Below are positions 9,832 to 18,990 of a DNA stretch of 64,000 nucleotides, piece after piece. The translations under genes were made by a program, and so were the position numbers. Below the pieces are notes generated by a model. The model was given only the letters and a program-made list of their open reading frames with translations. It was not told the DNA's origin and ran no database searches. The first letter of the stretch is position 1. The number at the start of each line of letters is the position of its first letter. This DNA comes from Shewanella seohaensis (lineage in GTDB: Bacteria; Pseudomonadota; Gammaproteobacteria; Enterobacterales; Shewanellaceae): contig NZ_CP104900.1 in assembly GCF_025449215.1 (NCBI RefSeq), positions 4,464,001-4,528,000 of the forward strand, read 5' to 3'.

Positions 9832-10524
9832 TTATTGCCCCGTTGGGGTTAACACAATTTCCACCCGACGGTTTTGCGCGCGACCTGCGGCATTCGCATT
9901 CGATGCAATAGGACTCGCCTCGCCCATGCCCTTAGATTTAACACGAGCAGAAGCCACGCCTTTGCTCATCAGGTAGTTGCCCACTTCGCTAGCACGGACT
10001 TGTGATAAACGTAGGTTGTAAGAATCTGAGCCGCTGCTATCGGTGTAACCTAATACGTTCAGTTGAGTCTTGCTGTATTCCTTGGCCACCAGCGCCACTG
10101 AGTTAAGTACACGCTTTGCACCATCACTCAGCTCAGTTTGGTCGACACCAAAGGTCACTTCGTTTGGCATATTTAGAATAATATTGTCACCGTCGCGGGT
10201 CACACTCACGCCTGTCGAGGCCAGTTGTTGACGCAGTTTGGTTTCTTGCACATCCATGTAGTAACCAATCCCACCGCCGACGGCCGCGCCTGAGGCTGCA
10301 CCAATTAAGGCACCTTTACCACGGTCGCTCTTGCTAGAGGACGCAACCCCAACAGCCGCGCCGGCAACCGCACCAATTAAGGCGCCCGTAGTTGCTTTTG
10401 CCGTTTGTTGCTCATTGGTATAGGGATTGACTGTAGAACAGCCAGACGCAATCAAGGCGCCTGTCACCACAACAATCGCAAGCTTAGATGCTGGCAGTGA
10501 TTTGATCAGAGAAGGCTTCATCAT
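9832..10524 (-). CDS. OmpA-family lipoprotein with glycine-zipper (YiaD-like)
   Basis: Outer-membrane lipoprotein of 230 residues. It has a signal peptide with lipobox ASGC (cysteine about 29) and a glycine-zipper segment (about 45-90, repeated GALIGAVAGAAVGV and GALIGAASGAAVGGG). The OmpA/Pal peptidoglycan-binding domain (about 115-225) has GYTDSSGSDSYNLRLSQVRA and NRRVEIVL. The family anchors the outer membrane to peptidoglycan. It is monocistronic, with its own terminator and an AT-rich upstream region. The ATG ATG start pair makes the first codon uncertain by one residue. Confidence 0.88.
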   Translation of the reverse strand: MMKPSLIKSLPASKLAIVVVTGALIASGCSTVNPYTNEQQTAKATTGALIGAVAGAAVGVASSSKSDRGKGALIGAASGAAVGGGIGYYMDVQETKLRQQLASTGVSVTRDGDNIILNMPNEVTFGVDQTELSDGAKRVLNSVALVAKEYSKTQLNVLGYTDSSGSDSYNLRLSQVRASEVGNYLMSKGVASARVKSKGMGEASPIASNANAAGRAQNRRVEIVLTPTGQ

Positions 10525-11017
10525 TTATGACCTCATAACATGATTGATGATGGTATTTGCCCGCCAAAAGGCAAAGGGCGTGGCAAGTCGCCAAAGGACA
10601 CCATAAAAAATCGCAGTATATAAGCATTCTCTTTTGAGACAATCTTTAATCGCTTCTTTGCTCAGTTTATGACTGATTCAATCGAAAACAACACTAAATG
10701 AAAACATCTTAAGATCATCTGCACAACATTTAGAGTAAAAGCACTGAAATAGTGCAAGCTGCACCGTTTCAGACATGGCTTAAAAAAGTTACCGTTTGAA
10801 ACATTTTAATAAGTTTATGATTTTTAATAAAAATATAAATTTATAAATGTTGGCACGGATTTTACATACTAATAAATAGGTAGAAGAGCAGAGGCGCTCA
10901 AAGCCACTCACTCAACACCTTATGTAAGCTGTTTGACATCAATGGACGTTAATCTAAGTGCCCGTTGTGAGGCATGTAATCGAAGCACAATCCCTAAGTG
11001 GATTGAGGAGAATAGAG
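10525..11017. other. AT-rich intergenic upstream of the HTH/tandem-RNA locus
   Basis: The ~490 bases carry no coding signal. They contain an AT-rich block (about 10800-10850), the sigma54-like promoter listed separately, and an untranslated leader of about 140 bases ending in a strong ribosome binding site. Confidence 0.6.
10850..10866 (+). promoter_or_regulatory. Candidate sigma-54 promoter
   Basis: The stretch reads TTGGCACGGATTTTACA. The -24 element TTGGCACG is a perfect fit to the RpoN consensus. The -12 element is TTACA instead of TTGCA, so the GG-N10-GC rule is broken at one base. A start near 10877 would transcribe the short ORF, the HTH gene and the tandem RNAs. The call rests on sequence match only. 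Confidence 0.45.
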
Positions 11018-11116
11018 ATGAAACATCTGATGAAACTTATTAGTCATTGTCGCCACGAATGGTTGTCCCTGCGCCACCTAGGACATAGCCAGTGGGATAT
11101 AGAACAGCGTCATTAA
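11018..11116 (+). CDS. Small ORF, 32 residues, function unknown
   Basis: The ATG at 11018 follows an excellent ribosome binding site (gaggagaatagag). The ORF encodes a 32-residue peptide that starts MKHLMKLISHCRHEWLSLRH and is rich in histidine and basic residues, ending at TAA 11114-11116. No known family is recognised. It may be a translated leader or a small regulator. It lies 63 bases before the helix-turn-helix gene on the same strand and probably shares its transcript. Support comes only from the strong ribosome binding site and position. Confidence 0.5.
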   Translation: MKHLMKLISHCRHEWLSLRHLGHSQWDIEQRH

Positions 11117-11179
11117 TCACCAAGGGAAGCACCGAAAGAACCAGCAAGCAGACAGAACATAGAGTAAGAGGGATAACCC

Positions 11180-11413
11180 ATGGGAATCGCCAATCATAGT
11201 CTTAAACCTGACGTTATTTTTGAAGTGAAAGTCAAAGGCAGATTACTCTCTGATGTCGCACGACAGTACGGTATTTCGGCTAAAGCGGTTTACCAATGGG
11301 TAAGAGAAAGTGAGCAACAGCCGCAGCAAAGGGAGTGCGCTTTAATCTCTGAAATTGCGCAGTTGCAGAAACGTATTAAACAGCTAAACAGTGAATTACG
11401 CACTATAGGTTGA
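11180..11413 (+). CDS. Small HTH protein related to IS3-type OrfA
   Basis: A 77-residue protein with a transposase-OrfA/homeodomain-like helix-turn-helix (about residues 20-45, LSDVARQYGISAKAVYQWV). A short leucine-zipper-like helix follows (about 53-73, ISEIAQLQKRIKQLNSEL). This is the layout of IS3/IS911 OrfA DNA-binding subunits, but there is no OrfB transposase and no terminal inverted repeats nearby. It may therefore be a domesticated DNA- or RNA-binding protein. An AGAGGG ribosome binding site precedes ATG 11180. The tandem RNA array begins 25 bases after the stop, and a functional link is inferred from this arrangement alone. Confidence 0.75.
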   Translation: MGIANHSLKPDVIFEVKVKGRLLSDVARQYGISAKAVYQWVRESEQQPQQRECALISEIAQLQKRIKQLNSELRTIG

Positions 11414-11438
11414 GGTAACCTCGCCCAGTGCCCTTATC

Positions 11439-11540
11439 GACAAGGCCGGACCCCATTGCATATTGCCCTGTAGGTCTAACGCGGTATGAAAGTTGTGCTA
11501 AAAACAATAATAACAGCGCCCTTTTACGTCCGGCCTTGTC
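11439..11540 (+). ncRNA. Tandem structured RNA unit A (type 1)
   Basis: A ~102-base element closed by a perfect 12-bp stem: gacaaggccgga at 11439-11450 against tccggccttgtc at 11529-11540. The interior holds acaataataacagcg, which recurs in unit B. There is no ORF. The strand is inferred from the flanking gene order. Confidence 0.65.
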
Positions 11541-11576
11541 ATCCAATAAATAGAATGAGTGCTCAATAACAGTTTA

Positions 11577-11676
11577 GACAGGGTCGGATGGGTATCTATT
11601 ATCGCTCCCCAACGACCTAAGATATAAATCGTACAAATAACAATAATAACTGTGCAGTTTACTATCCGGCTCTGTC
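11577..11676 (+). ncRNA. Tandem structured RNA unit B (type 1)
   Basis: A ~100-base element closed by gacagggtcgga (11577-11588) and tccggctctgtc (11665-11676). Relative to unit A the stem changes keep pairing through G-U wobbles. The interior acaataataactgtg matches unit A. The pairing has been kept while the sequence diverged. Confidence 0.65.
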
Positions 11677-11722
11677 AACTTAATGCTTAAAGGGTATGCA
11701 ATAGCAAAAGAGGAAAGGTTTT

Positions 11723-11815
11723 GACAAGGCTTTAGAGGGAGCTATCTCCCCCAAAGATCAAATATGTGAATTGTGCTCCCCAAGTCACGAACATATTACC
11801 CTCTTGGGTCTTGTC
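11723..11815 (+). ncRNA. Tandem structured RNA unit C (type 2)
   Basis: The outer stem gacaag / cttgtc (11723-11728 with 11810-11815) is followed by gaggg / ccctc. An inner stem pairs aatatgt with acatatt. It contains ctcccccaaagat, shared exactly with unit D. The preceding aaaggttttgacaaggc resembles the lead-in of D. Confidence 0.62.
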
Positions 11816-11902
11816 CTTTTATTCACGGATCAAAGACGATCCAGCGCTAGACTAGGATAGCGCGCCATGGATGGCTGTGTTGCTTGCAACACCAAAGGTT
11901 TC

Positions 11903-11992
11903 GGCAAGGCTCGAGGGAGTTGTCTCCCCCAAAGATTAATATGTCGATAGGGCTCTGTGACCCATCAATATATTTCTCCCTTAGGTCTTGTC
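11903..11992 (+). ncRNA. Tandem structured RNA unit D (type 2)
   Basis: Outer stem ggcaag / cttgtc, then gagggag / ctccctt, and an inner stem gataggg / cccatc. The ctcccccaaagat block matches C. The stem is longer in D than in C, with paired changes on both sides. Confidence 0.62.
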
Positions 11993-12087
11993 CTTTTATT
12001 GAGTGGTTCAATGGAAAGGAAGGGGCTGAGTGCCCATGCCAAGGACGGCAATGCCACTGTTTTTATGACTGCATCGAAAGGATTTAT

Positions 12088-12124
12088 CCAATAAAAAGAC
12101 GCCTATCTGGCGTCTTTTTATTGG
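12088..12124. terminator. Strong bidirectional terminator after the RNA array
   Basis: A 16-bp perfect stem (ccaataaaaagacgcc / ggcgtctttttattgg) with T runs on both strands. It ends the 10.9-12.1 kb transcript and also the RIO-kinase gene from the other side. Confidence 0.93.
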
Positions 12125-12132
12125 GATGTCAG

Positions 12133-12990
12133 CTAATAGTTTTCGTTAGCCTCTTGTAGTCGCAGCTTACGCTCCTGCGCCTCATCATAGGCGGCTTGGA
12201 TCTCATCCAAGACAGAATTCACATCGGCATCGACTAATACTTCGGTAAATTTACCCGTGAGCGGCGTATCCGCTTTTAATTGTCCCGCTTCAAACAGTGC
12301 CCACATTTCTTTAGCATATTGGGTCTTAAGTAGCTCTGGGGCGTACTGACCATAATATTGCGTCATGTTATTAACATCACGCTCAAGCATCCATTTTGCA
12401 TGGTTGTTGGCCGCGGCATCGACAGCCTGAGGCAAATCGATGATCACAGGGCCATTGGCATCGACTAGGACGTTAAATTCGGATAAATCGCCGTGAACTA
12501 AACCAGCACAAAGCATACGTTTAACATAGGTCATCACCAAAGCGTGATCACGCATGGCCTGCTCGGCACTGAGGCTCACGTCATTAAGACGGGGCGCAAC
12601 ATGGCCTTCGCTGTCGGTCACTAATTCCATCAATAACACGCCATCGAAACAACCAAATGGCGTCGGTACTCTGACGCCCGCATGGGCTAAACGGAACAGC
12701 GCATCCACTTCTGAATTTTGCCAGGCTTCTTCCATTTGTTCGCGGCCAAATTTAGAGCCTTTTTCCATTGCCCGAGCACGGCGACTATTACGGACCTTAC
12801 GGCCCTCTTGGTAAACCACCGCCTGCTTAAAACTGCGTTTATCCGCCTCTTTATACACCTTGGCGCAGCGAATATCCTCACCACAGCGTACCACGTACAC
12901 TGTAGCCTCTTTACCGCTCATCAGTTGGCTAATGACTTCGTCAACCAGCCCTTCATCAACCAGAGGTTGGATTCGTTTAGGAGTTTTCAT
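12133..12990 (-). CDS. RIO-type serine protein kinase
   Basis: Atypical protein kinase of the RIO1-like bacterial family (PA4780 type), 285 residues. The ATP loop is at about 23-34 (LMSGKEATVYVV), with an invariant-lysine region CAKVYKEADKRSFK. The catalytic loop is GLVHGDLSEFN (about 163-173) and the metal-binding motif IIDLPQAV (about 183). The C-terminal ~70 residues are helical and charged. Bacterial members have been linked to ribosome or stress functions, but the substrate is unknown here. It is monocistronic and shares a terminator with the RNA array. Confidence 0.88.
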   Translation of the reverse strand: MKTPKRIQPLVDEGLVDEVISQLMSGKEATVYVVRCGEDIRCAKVYKEADKRSFKQAVVYQEGRKVRNSRRARAMEKGSKFGREQMEEAWQNSEVDALFRLAHAGVRVPTPFGCFDGVLLMELVTDSEGHVAPRLNDVSLSAEQAMRDHALVMTYVKRMLCAGLVHGDLSEFNVLVDANGPVIIDLPQAVDAAANNHAKWMLERDVNNMTQYYGQYAPELLKTQYAKEMWALFEAGQLKADTPLTGKFTEVLVDADVNSVLDEIQAAYDEAQERKLRLQEANENY

Positions 12991-13260
12991 ACCGACCTTA
13001 TACCTTACTTAGGCGTAAGATGGAATGTGCCGGGCAAATCTTCATATAAAAGCAGCCTTATAAAGAGGATAGATAAAAAGATTCAGTTAAAGATACCTGA
13101 CTTCAGTAAAAACTAAAGCACCTCGTGCAGGAACACAATAGCAAAACGCAGTGGATTTACCGTCAGTAAAGCTGCTGAAAATTAACCCTGATTGCCTGTA
13201 CCTTGGCTTAACGAGCGCATCGATTGACTCAAGCAACAAGGCTATGAAATCCATCGTGAT
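12991..13260. other. Intergenic, nothing recognised
   Basis: About 270 bases upstream of the RIO kinase. I see no ORF, RNA or repeat that I can support. Confidence 0.4.
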
Positions 13261-13608
13261 TTATACGAAGAGCGCAATCACACTGCCAACCGTTGCCGCA
13301 GCTTTGAGCAATTGTCCGGCTTTGTAATAGCCTTGAACATTCTCTTGGGACGATGCTTTCGGCTCATGGACTGATTCACGCTCCTGCGGCTCAACCAGAC
13401 CAAGCGCGCCATGGGCAAAGGATTGCAGAGCGCCGACCTCAGTCTGAGTCTTGTTATCGCTCGACTCTTGAGGTCCAGTGCCACTTTTAAGTTCCGACTT
13501 TAGCTCTTTGGCAGACGCAGAAATCGTCGCCGTGTGTGGCACAGACCGTTTTGTTCCCAATAGCGAGCTATCTGATGAAGGTGGCAAAACCTGCATAAGC
13601 ATATCCAA
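13261..13608 (-). CDS. Hypothetical protein with C-terminal hydrophobic segment
   Basis: The 115-residue ORF encodes a serine/glutamate-rich, low-complexity N-terminal and middle part (for example SGTGPQESSDNKTQTEVG). A short hydrophobic helix at the C-terminus (about 96-115, LLKAAATVGSVIALFV) could anchor it in a membrane. No family is recognised. No clear ribosome binding site precedes the start, so the call rests on ORF length and composition. It might be a tail-anchored protein. Confidence 0.45.
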   Translation of the reverse strand: MDMLMQVLPPSSDSSLLGTKRSVPHTATISASAKELKSELKSGTGPQESSDNKTQTEVGALQSFAHGALGLVEPQERESVHEPKASSQENVQGYYKAGQLLKAAATVGSVIALFV

Positions 13609-13803
13609 TACAATGGGTTAAAAATTAAAACTAACATTAACTCAATGCCTTAGCATTATTACATCGCGCGAGTTGTGACTCAGATAGGGAAAGCCAGCCA
13701 AAGCGCTGTGCCGGATAACCGTATTGCGGGCGCAATATTGCACTGGCTCTCCCCTTCCCTAAGCTTTATGCTGATGCCCTTTTGTGACTGATCTGATTTT
13801 CAA

Positions 13804-14352
13804 ATGCGCTATCTTAATCTTGCTTTGGCTCTTACCGCCCTCTCCCTCACCCAATGCACGAGTCTCTCACTCGAGGAATGCCGAGATAATGACTGGTACG
13901 CCACGGGCTTAGCCGATGGTAATCGAGGCGCCAACGCGAGTCTGCTCAATCAATATCAGCAGGATTGTCATGAGTTTAACCTCAAGGTGGATGCTGCCCA
14001 GTGGCAACAGGGGTATCAGCAGGGGCTTATCAGCTATTGTTTGCCCGAAAATGGCTACCGCGTAGGTTTAGCAGGAGAAAGTTACTACGGCGTGTGTAAC
14101 AACAATCAGTTTGTTGAGCGTTATAACCAAGGACACGAGCAATATTTGGTGAATAAACGTCTGGCTGAAATTGCCGACCGCCTAAATGCCATCGATATCG
14201 AAATCAGCAGCATCAACAACAAGCTGAACAATCTCACCGATAAAGCCGATCTGCTGCGACAGAAGAACATCCTATTGAACGAGAAAAACCATCTCCTCGA
14301 CGAAAGACTCAGATTGCGTCAAGGCGATATCCGCTTTGAGTTTCGCTTCTAA
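13804..14352 (+). CDS. DUF2799 lipoprotein
   Basis: A 182-residue predicted lipoprotein. The signal peptide has a lipobox LTQC (cysteine about 18), followed by the DUF2799 core with its GxxxG-like repeats WYATGLADGNRGA and WQQGYQQGL. Conserved cysteines are in YCLPENGYRVGLAG and GVCN. The last third (about 120-170) is a coiled coil (NKLNNLTDKADLLRQKNILL). The function of the family is unknown. It probably sits on the periplasmic face of a membrane. The ribosome binding site is weak. Confidence 0.8.
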   Translation: MRYLNLALALTALSLTQCTSLSLEECRDNDWYATGLADGNRGANASLLNQYQQDCHEFNLKVDAAQWQQGYQQGLISYCLPENGYRVGLAGESYYGVCNNNQFVERYNQGHEQYLVNKRLAEIADRLNAIDIEISSINNKLNNLTDKADLLRQKNILLNEKNHLLDERLRLRQGDIRFEFRF

Positions 14353-14404
14353 GCTTTCGCCTCAGACTAGTTTGAGGGATAACAATGGCTTGAGGGTTCA
14401 GCCA

Positions 14405-15187
14405 TCACTTAGAGATGGCTTCTTTGGTATTGATAATACTGATTTTGTTGGCGACTTTAATCTTTTTAACCTTAGGCACACGAAGGAAGAAGCCATAGTA
14501 GAGCAAGCTTGCGGATGTCCAAGCGATGGCCAAACTCCAGAGGTCGTGGCTCAAGAAGTGGGCACCACGCAGCTCCTGCGCAAAACCAAACACCGCGCCT
14601 AATACAATCCCAAAGATGAGTCCCGCTTTGGCATAAGCTGGGCGGTATTCCTTCAGCACATAATAGCTTGCGACCCAAGCAAAACCACCACTCGAATGTC
14701 CACCGGGAAAACACTGACCAAACTCGGCGCCCTCAGGTAGGCGAGCAAACAGGGATGAATGCATCATGCGACCGCCAAACTCGAGCACATCCCAAGGGCA
14801 AGTCATATGGGTAAGACTCTTACCAAGGCGCACTAAAACCACGCTGGCCAGCACACTGCAGAATAAATAGATAAAGCTTTTACGGTAAGGGCGCAGTTTG
14901 TCGATGCGAAAACTTAAACCAATGCAGCTAACCACGACGACGGCAAGCAGAATAACCAGGTTTCGCCCAGTGACATGCAGTAGATCTTCAGTCAACCAAT
15001 GGCCGCGCAGTGGCCAAGAATCGACACCACCCTGCCAGTGAAATAACATGCTGGCGAATCGCATATCGGCATGGGTCAGTTCGAGCCAAAAAATAATCAC
15101 CGCAAACACGAGCCAAGGTGCAAGCAAATGTCCCTTTGCGAAGCTGAAAAATGTCGTCCTAACATTGCTTTTGTTATTGTGATGCAC
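14405..15187 (-). CDS. PAP2-family membrane phosphatase
   Basis: An integral-membrane phosphatidic-acid-phosphatase-type enzyme of 260 residues. The three family motifs are present: the lysine motif region GKSLTHMTCPWD (about 128), FPGGHSSGGFAW (about 164) and QELRGAHFLSHDLWS (about 208) with the catalytic histidine. Five to six hydrophobic helices surround them. PAP2 enzymes act on lipid phosphates such as undecaprenyl or lipid A phosphates; this one could be LpxE/LpxT-like, but the substrate cannot be told from sequence. The start is a GTG with a poor ribosome binding site. Confidence 0.82.
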   Translation of the reverse strand: MHHNNKSNVRTTFFSFAKGHLLAPWLVFAVIIFWLELTHADMRFASMLFHWQGGVDSWPLRGHWLTEDLLHVTGRNLVILLAVVVVSCIGLSFRIDKLRPYRKSFIYLFCSVLASVVLVRLGKSLTHMTCPWDVLEFGGRMMHSSLFARLPEGAEFGQCFPGGHSSGGFAWVASYYVLKEYRPAYAKAGLIFGIVLGAVFGFAQELRGAHFLSHDLWSLAIAWTSASLLYYGFFLRVPKVKKIKVANKISIINTKEAISK

Positions 15188-15381
15188 TTAATTATCCACT
15201 CGCCAAAAATACCCAGCACCAGACTACGGTCGAATTCTTATCAAAAGCTTAAGAAACGCAAAACATGGGATTTAACATACTATCTACAAATTAAAGCAAA
15301 CTTAATTGTTTGGGTAAACTCGCGCTGAGAGAAAAAGACTATAGTTTATAAACAACAACCTGCTTTTCGGATGAGCCTCAA

Positions 15382-17320
15382 ATGCCCTACAAGTTTGCCC
15401 TCCAACAATCTCAAAAAGAGCGTATATTCGCCGACATGGCAATTGAGACAGGAAAAATTACCGTACCCCCGAGATGCTAGAGAATTGGCAACAAACCTTA
15501 GATCTGCTCTCCGAAATTGTGGATACACCTGCCGCGCTTATCATGCGTGTCCACCCCACTGAGATAGAGGTGTTTGCCTCGAGCCATAGTCAGGGAATCC
15601 CTACAAACCCCACGATAAAGAACATTTAGGGCATGGTCTCTATTGCGAGACAGTGATGAAAGAGTGCCAGTGAACTCCACATCCCCAATGCCTTAAAGGA
15701 TGCCAATTGGGATAAAAATCCCGATATAAAGCTAGGGATGATTGCCTACTGCGGCCTGCCATTACATTGGCCCGATAACAGCACCTTCGGCACCATTTGT
15801 ATGCTCGATAGCAAGGAGCGCAACTACAGTCAGCAATTTCGCAGTTTGTTAGCACGGTTTCAAAATGCCATCGAAACCAATCTAATCACTCTGTACCAAC
15901 AGGCTAAATTGCAGCTCCATAACCAACAACTCGAGCAAAAAGTTCAGCAACGCACCCACGAGTTGGCCGAGCTGAGTGCCAAACTAATCCGTGAAATCGA
16001 AACGCGCACCACCACCGAAAGCTCGCTTGAATACCATAAGAGTTACGATCCGCTGACAGGCCTCCCCAACCGGCTCAATCTGCTCAATACGTTGGCGAAA
16101 ATGCTGGAAGATATTAATCGTAAAGAAAAAATCTCAGTGTTTTACCTCGGGCTACGTAACTTTAAGTCCATAAATGACAGCTACGGTTATCTTATCGGCG
16201 ATAAGATACTCACCATCTTGAGCCAGCGGTTACAGCATTGCACAGACGGCCATACCTTTATTGCCCGCATCGCGGGGGCGGAGTTTGTGCTAGTGCAAGC
16301 CCATAAGCCCTCGCAGCGCGAGACCCACAAACTGCTGAATCAGATCATCAACTGCTGCAATTCTCCCTTTGGTATCGCTGACTTCGTGATCACTATTCCC
16401 TCGTCAATCGGCATAGCACAGGCGCCAAGCGACGGTATCGATGCCGCAACCCTGCTGCAAAAAGCCGGAGCCGCCATGACCATCAGCAAGGCCGAAGGCA
16501 TTCCCTATAGTTTTTTCAATCAAGACACTCAAATCGCACTGAGCCAGCGCTATCAACTCGAGTCGCACTTAGTCGATGCCATGAGAAATAATGAATTAAG
16601 TCTGCACTACCAACCCTTTATCGAACTCAAGACCCACAAAGTCATTGGCGCAGAAGCCTTATTGCGTTGGCACAATCCAGTGTTAGGACAGGTTTCACCC
16701 GACCGATTTATCGCCTTGGCCGAGCGCAATGGACAAATCATGGAGATAGGTAACTTCGTGCTCCACAGCGCCATTAAGCAAGCGGCCGACTGGTGCCAAA
16801 TGTTGCAACGGGACTTTAAAATCGCCATCAATATCTCCCCGTACAAATGCGTAATCCCCGCTTTGTCGAACATATTGCTGAGCTTTTAACCCTGTACCAA
16901 TTACCCGCCACGGCGCTGGAGCTGGAAATCACCGAGGGCATGTTGCTACAGGACGAACACTTGGCCCACAAGGCCATTATGCAATTGCAGGAACTGGGGA
17001 TCCGCATCTCACTCGATGACTTTGGCACTGGCTACTCTTCATTAAGCTATCTACAGAAATATTCCTTCGATACCCTAAAAATCGACCGCTGCTTTATCAG
17101 TAAACTCGAAAACAGCGAGCAGGATAGAGAGTTAACTAAAGCTATTATCGCCATAGGCAAAAAGCTCAAACTGAAGGTGATTGCCGAAGGCGTCGAAAAC
17201 CAAAATCAGGACAGTTTTATCCGCAATGAAGAATGCGATTTAGGACAGGGGTATCTCTATGGCAAACCCGTGACACCCGCGCAGTTTGAACGTGACTTTA
17301 TTCGCCCATCCAAGCGCTAA
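15382..17320 (+). pseudogene. GAF-GGDEF-EAL c-di-GMP protein, broken by about four frameshifts
   Basis: Joined across frames, the gene encodes about 646 residues. It has an N-terminal GAF domain (HGLYCETVMKE, then LHIPNALKDANWDKN and FGTICMLDSKERNYS), a coiled coil near 16000, a GGDEF domain and a full EAL domain. The GGDEF signature is degenerate (AGAEF), so cyclase activity is unlikely. EAL residues are intact (AEALLRW, LELEITEGML, DDFGTGYSSL, VIAEGVE), which fits a c-di-GMP phosphodiesterase. The frame breaks at 15466-15470 (C run), 15593-15595 (G run), about 15661-15671, and 16837-16840 (C run). Three are fixed by one added base, so sequencing error must be considered before calling it dead. 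Confidence 0.82.
16837..16840 (+). other. Frameshift site within the EAL domain (C run short by one)
   Basis: Adding one C changes the out-of-frame reading to NISPVQMRNPRFVEH, the conserved EAL text, and joins the two halves. Confidence 0.78.
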
Positions 17321-17444
17321 AAGCGTGATGTAGATAAAGTCCGCATAAACGCGGCAAGTTGTTTGCACCTAAAGCAAAAGAGTCAGAACTGACATGATAT
17401 TGGCCTCGCCCTTAAACAACAAGCTCGAAAGCCGCCAAAAATAA

Positions 17445-17476
17445 AGCCCCCGTAACCTAAGTTGCGGGGGCTTTTA
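17445..17476. terminator. Bidirectional terminator between the EAL gene and nrfA
   Basis: The hairpin aaagcccccg / cgggggctttt lies between convergent genes. Confidence 0.9.
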
Positions 17477-17506
17477 CATGAGGGGTTAGCTCATATTCAA
17501 CAGGAA

Positions 17507-18910
17507 TTACTTATAAGTTGCTTCGCGTTTTTTCGCTTCGGCATCCCACTTAGGTAAAGTGTCTTTCTTGAATGCTTCTTTCTCTGCATTCATCTTGTCC
17601 ATATCCATACCCAGTGCAGCTTGAGCTTTCGCTTTGGTAGAGATATCTGGGATAGCAACAGCGTCAGTCACGCCTTTCTTCGCCAGTAATTGGGCTAATT
17701 TCACACGGGCATCGGCCGCTTTATCAACCGCAGTACCTAGGATACGCAGTGCTTCTTCTGGAGCGTGAGCCGCTACACCGTGAGAAGCAATCGCGAAGTC
17801 CCAGCGCCATTGAGCATGACGGATATCAGTCAGGATTGGCTTCATTTCGGCTTCAGTTGCACCTACTTCCCACGCTTTAGCCGCTTCGAAGTGTGCTTTC
17901 ACTAATTGACCTTCGGCACGAGCTTTCAGCTCTTTCACTTTGGCATAACGTTCTTTAGTGATGCCTTCTAAGAACTCTTTGCTTTGGCTATGGCAAGTTG
18001 CACAGGTTTCATCGAAGCGATCGAATGGGTTACCCACTTTATGATCTGTGTACTTACGACCTTTGTCGTTAGTCACTTTAGGCATGTGACAGTCAACACA
18101 GCTCACATCGTTCTTACCATGTACGCCCAGTTTCCAAGTTTCATAACCTGGGTGTTGTGCTTTCAGCATTGGAGTCTTAGACAGTGAATGAGTCCAGTCA
18201 GAAAACTCGATTGCATCGTAGTAAGCTTCCATTTGTTCAACAGTGGTACCTGAATCCCAAGGGAATTTTACGAAACCTTTGCGGTCGTCTTTCTTCTCGA
18301 AATAGTATTCAACGTGACACTGACCGCAAACCATAGATTGCTTGTCTTTCTTCGAAGCTTTGTCGAATGGAGTGCCAATAGTTTCCATTGCGCGCTCAGC
18401 GAATGGACGTGAAATACGCAGTTTTGGGGTGCCTTTTTCGTGGCAGTCGCTACAACCGATAGTGTTAACGACTTCTGGGCCACCTTTAGCCCACTTGCCT
18501 TTGAAGTAACCGTCTTCGCCTTGTTCTTCGATCAGGCGAGGTACGTCAGGGCTCTTACAGCTCCAACATGCCATTGGCATTGGGCCGTCTTCAGCATTGG
18601 CTGGTGCGCCAGTACGTAGCGTGTTACGTACGTCAGTCACGGCATACATGTGGCCGCGAGGTGCGTTGTAGTCTTTTGCGAAACCATAACCGGCCCACAG
18701 AATCACTAAGCTAGGATCGCCCGCTAATGCGTCGGTGATCTCTTCGCTTTTCGCGGTGTCATGCCAGCTATTGTATTGATTAGCAAACTTATCTTTGTAT
18801 ACTTCGTTGCGTGGCTCGGTCTTATCGCTCGCCATCGCACCCGCCGCCATGAAGCTCGCGGCAACCAATGCACTCAGTGCAAAGGACTTACCTGTCATCT
18901 TCTTCATCAT
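17507..18910 (-). CDS. nrfA: Ammonia-forming cytochrome c nitrite reductase NrfA
   Basis: Periplasmic pentaheme enzyme reducing nitrite to ammonium with six electrons. I start at the ATG at 18910 ([15 protein letters not shown]), because GGAGATGAG lies just before it; an upstream in-frame ATG at 18928 would put that site inside the gene. A signal peptide ends at ALA-type AGAMAS. Heme motifs are CWSCK (the lysine-ligated catalytic heme), CSDCH, CGQCH, CVDCH and CATCH. Length is 467 residues, as in S. oneidensis NrfA. There are no nrfBCD genes beside it; in Shewanella electrons come from CymA. It is divergent from narQP, its likely regulators. Confidence 0.97.
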   Translation of the reverse strand: MMKKMTGKSFALSALVAASFMAAGAMASDKTEPRNEVYKDKFANQYNSWHDTAKSEEITDALAGDPSLVILWAGYGFAKDYNAPRGHMYAVTDVRNTLRTGAPANAEDGPMPMACWSCKSPDVPRLIEEQGEDGYFKGKWAKGGPEVVNTIGCSDCHEKGTPKLRISRPFAERAMETIGTPFDKASKKDKQSMVCGQCHVEYYFEKKDDRKGFVKFPWDSGTTVEQMEAYYDAIEFSDWTHSLSKTPMLKAQHPGYETWKLGVHGKNDVSCVDCHMPKVTNDKGRKYTDHKVGNPFDRFDETCATCHSQSKEFLEGITKERYAKVKELKARAEGQLVKAHFEAAKAWEVGATEAEMKPILTDIRHAQWRWDFAIASHGVAAHAPEEALRILGTAVDKAADARVKLAQLLAKKGVTDAVAIPDISTKAKAQAALGMDMDKMNAEKEAFKKDTLPKWDAEAKKREATYK

Positions 18911-18990
18911 CTCATCTCCGTGTTGCATTATTTTAATAAATCACGACATCTCCAAAGCCAAAGTTAGTGGCTTAAACCCTCCAAAGACAT

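Noticed and set aside
11180..11413. Complete IS3-family insertion sequence
   Set aside because: Only an OrfA-like protein is present; there is no OrfB with a DDE domain and there are no terminal inverted repeats.
11884..12159. 91-codon ORF across RNA unit D and the terminator
   Set aside because: It runs through a conserved hairpin unit and a strong terminator, has no ribosome binding site and no recognisable protein pattern.
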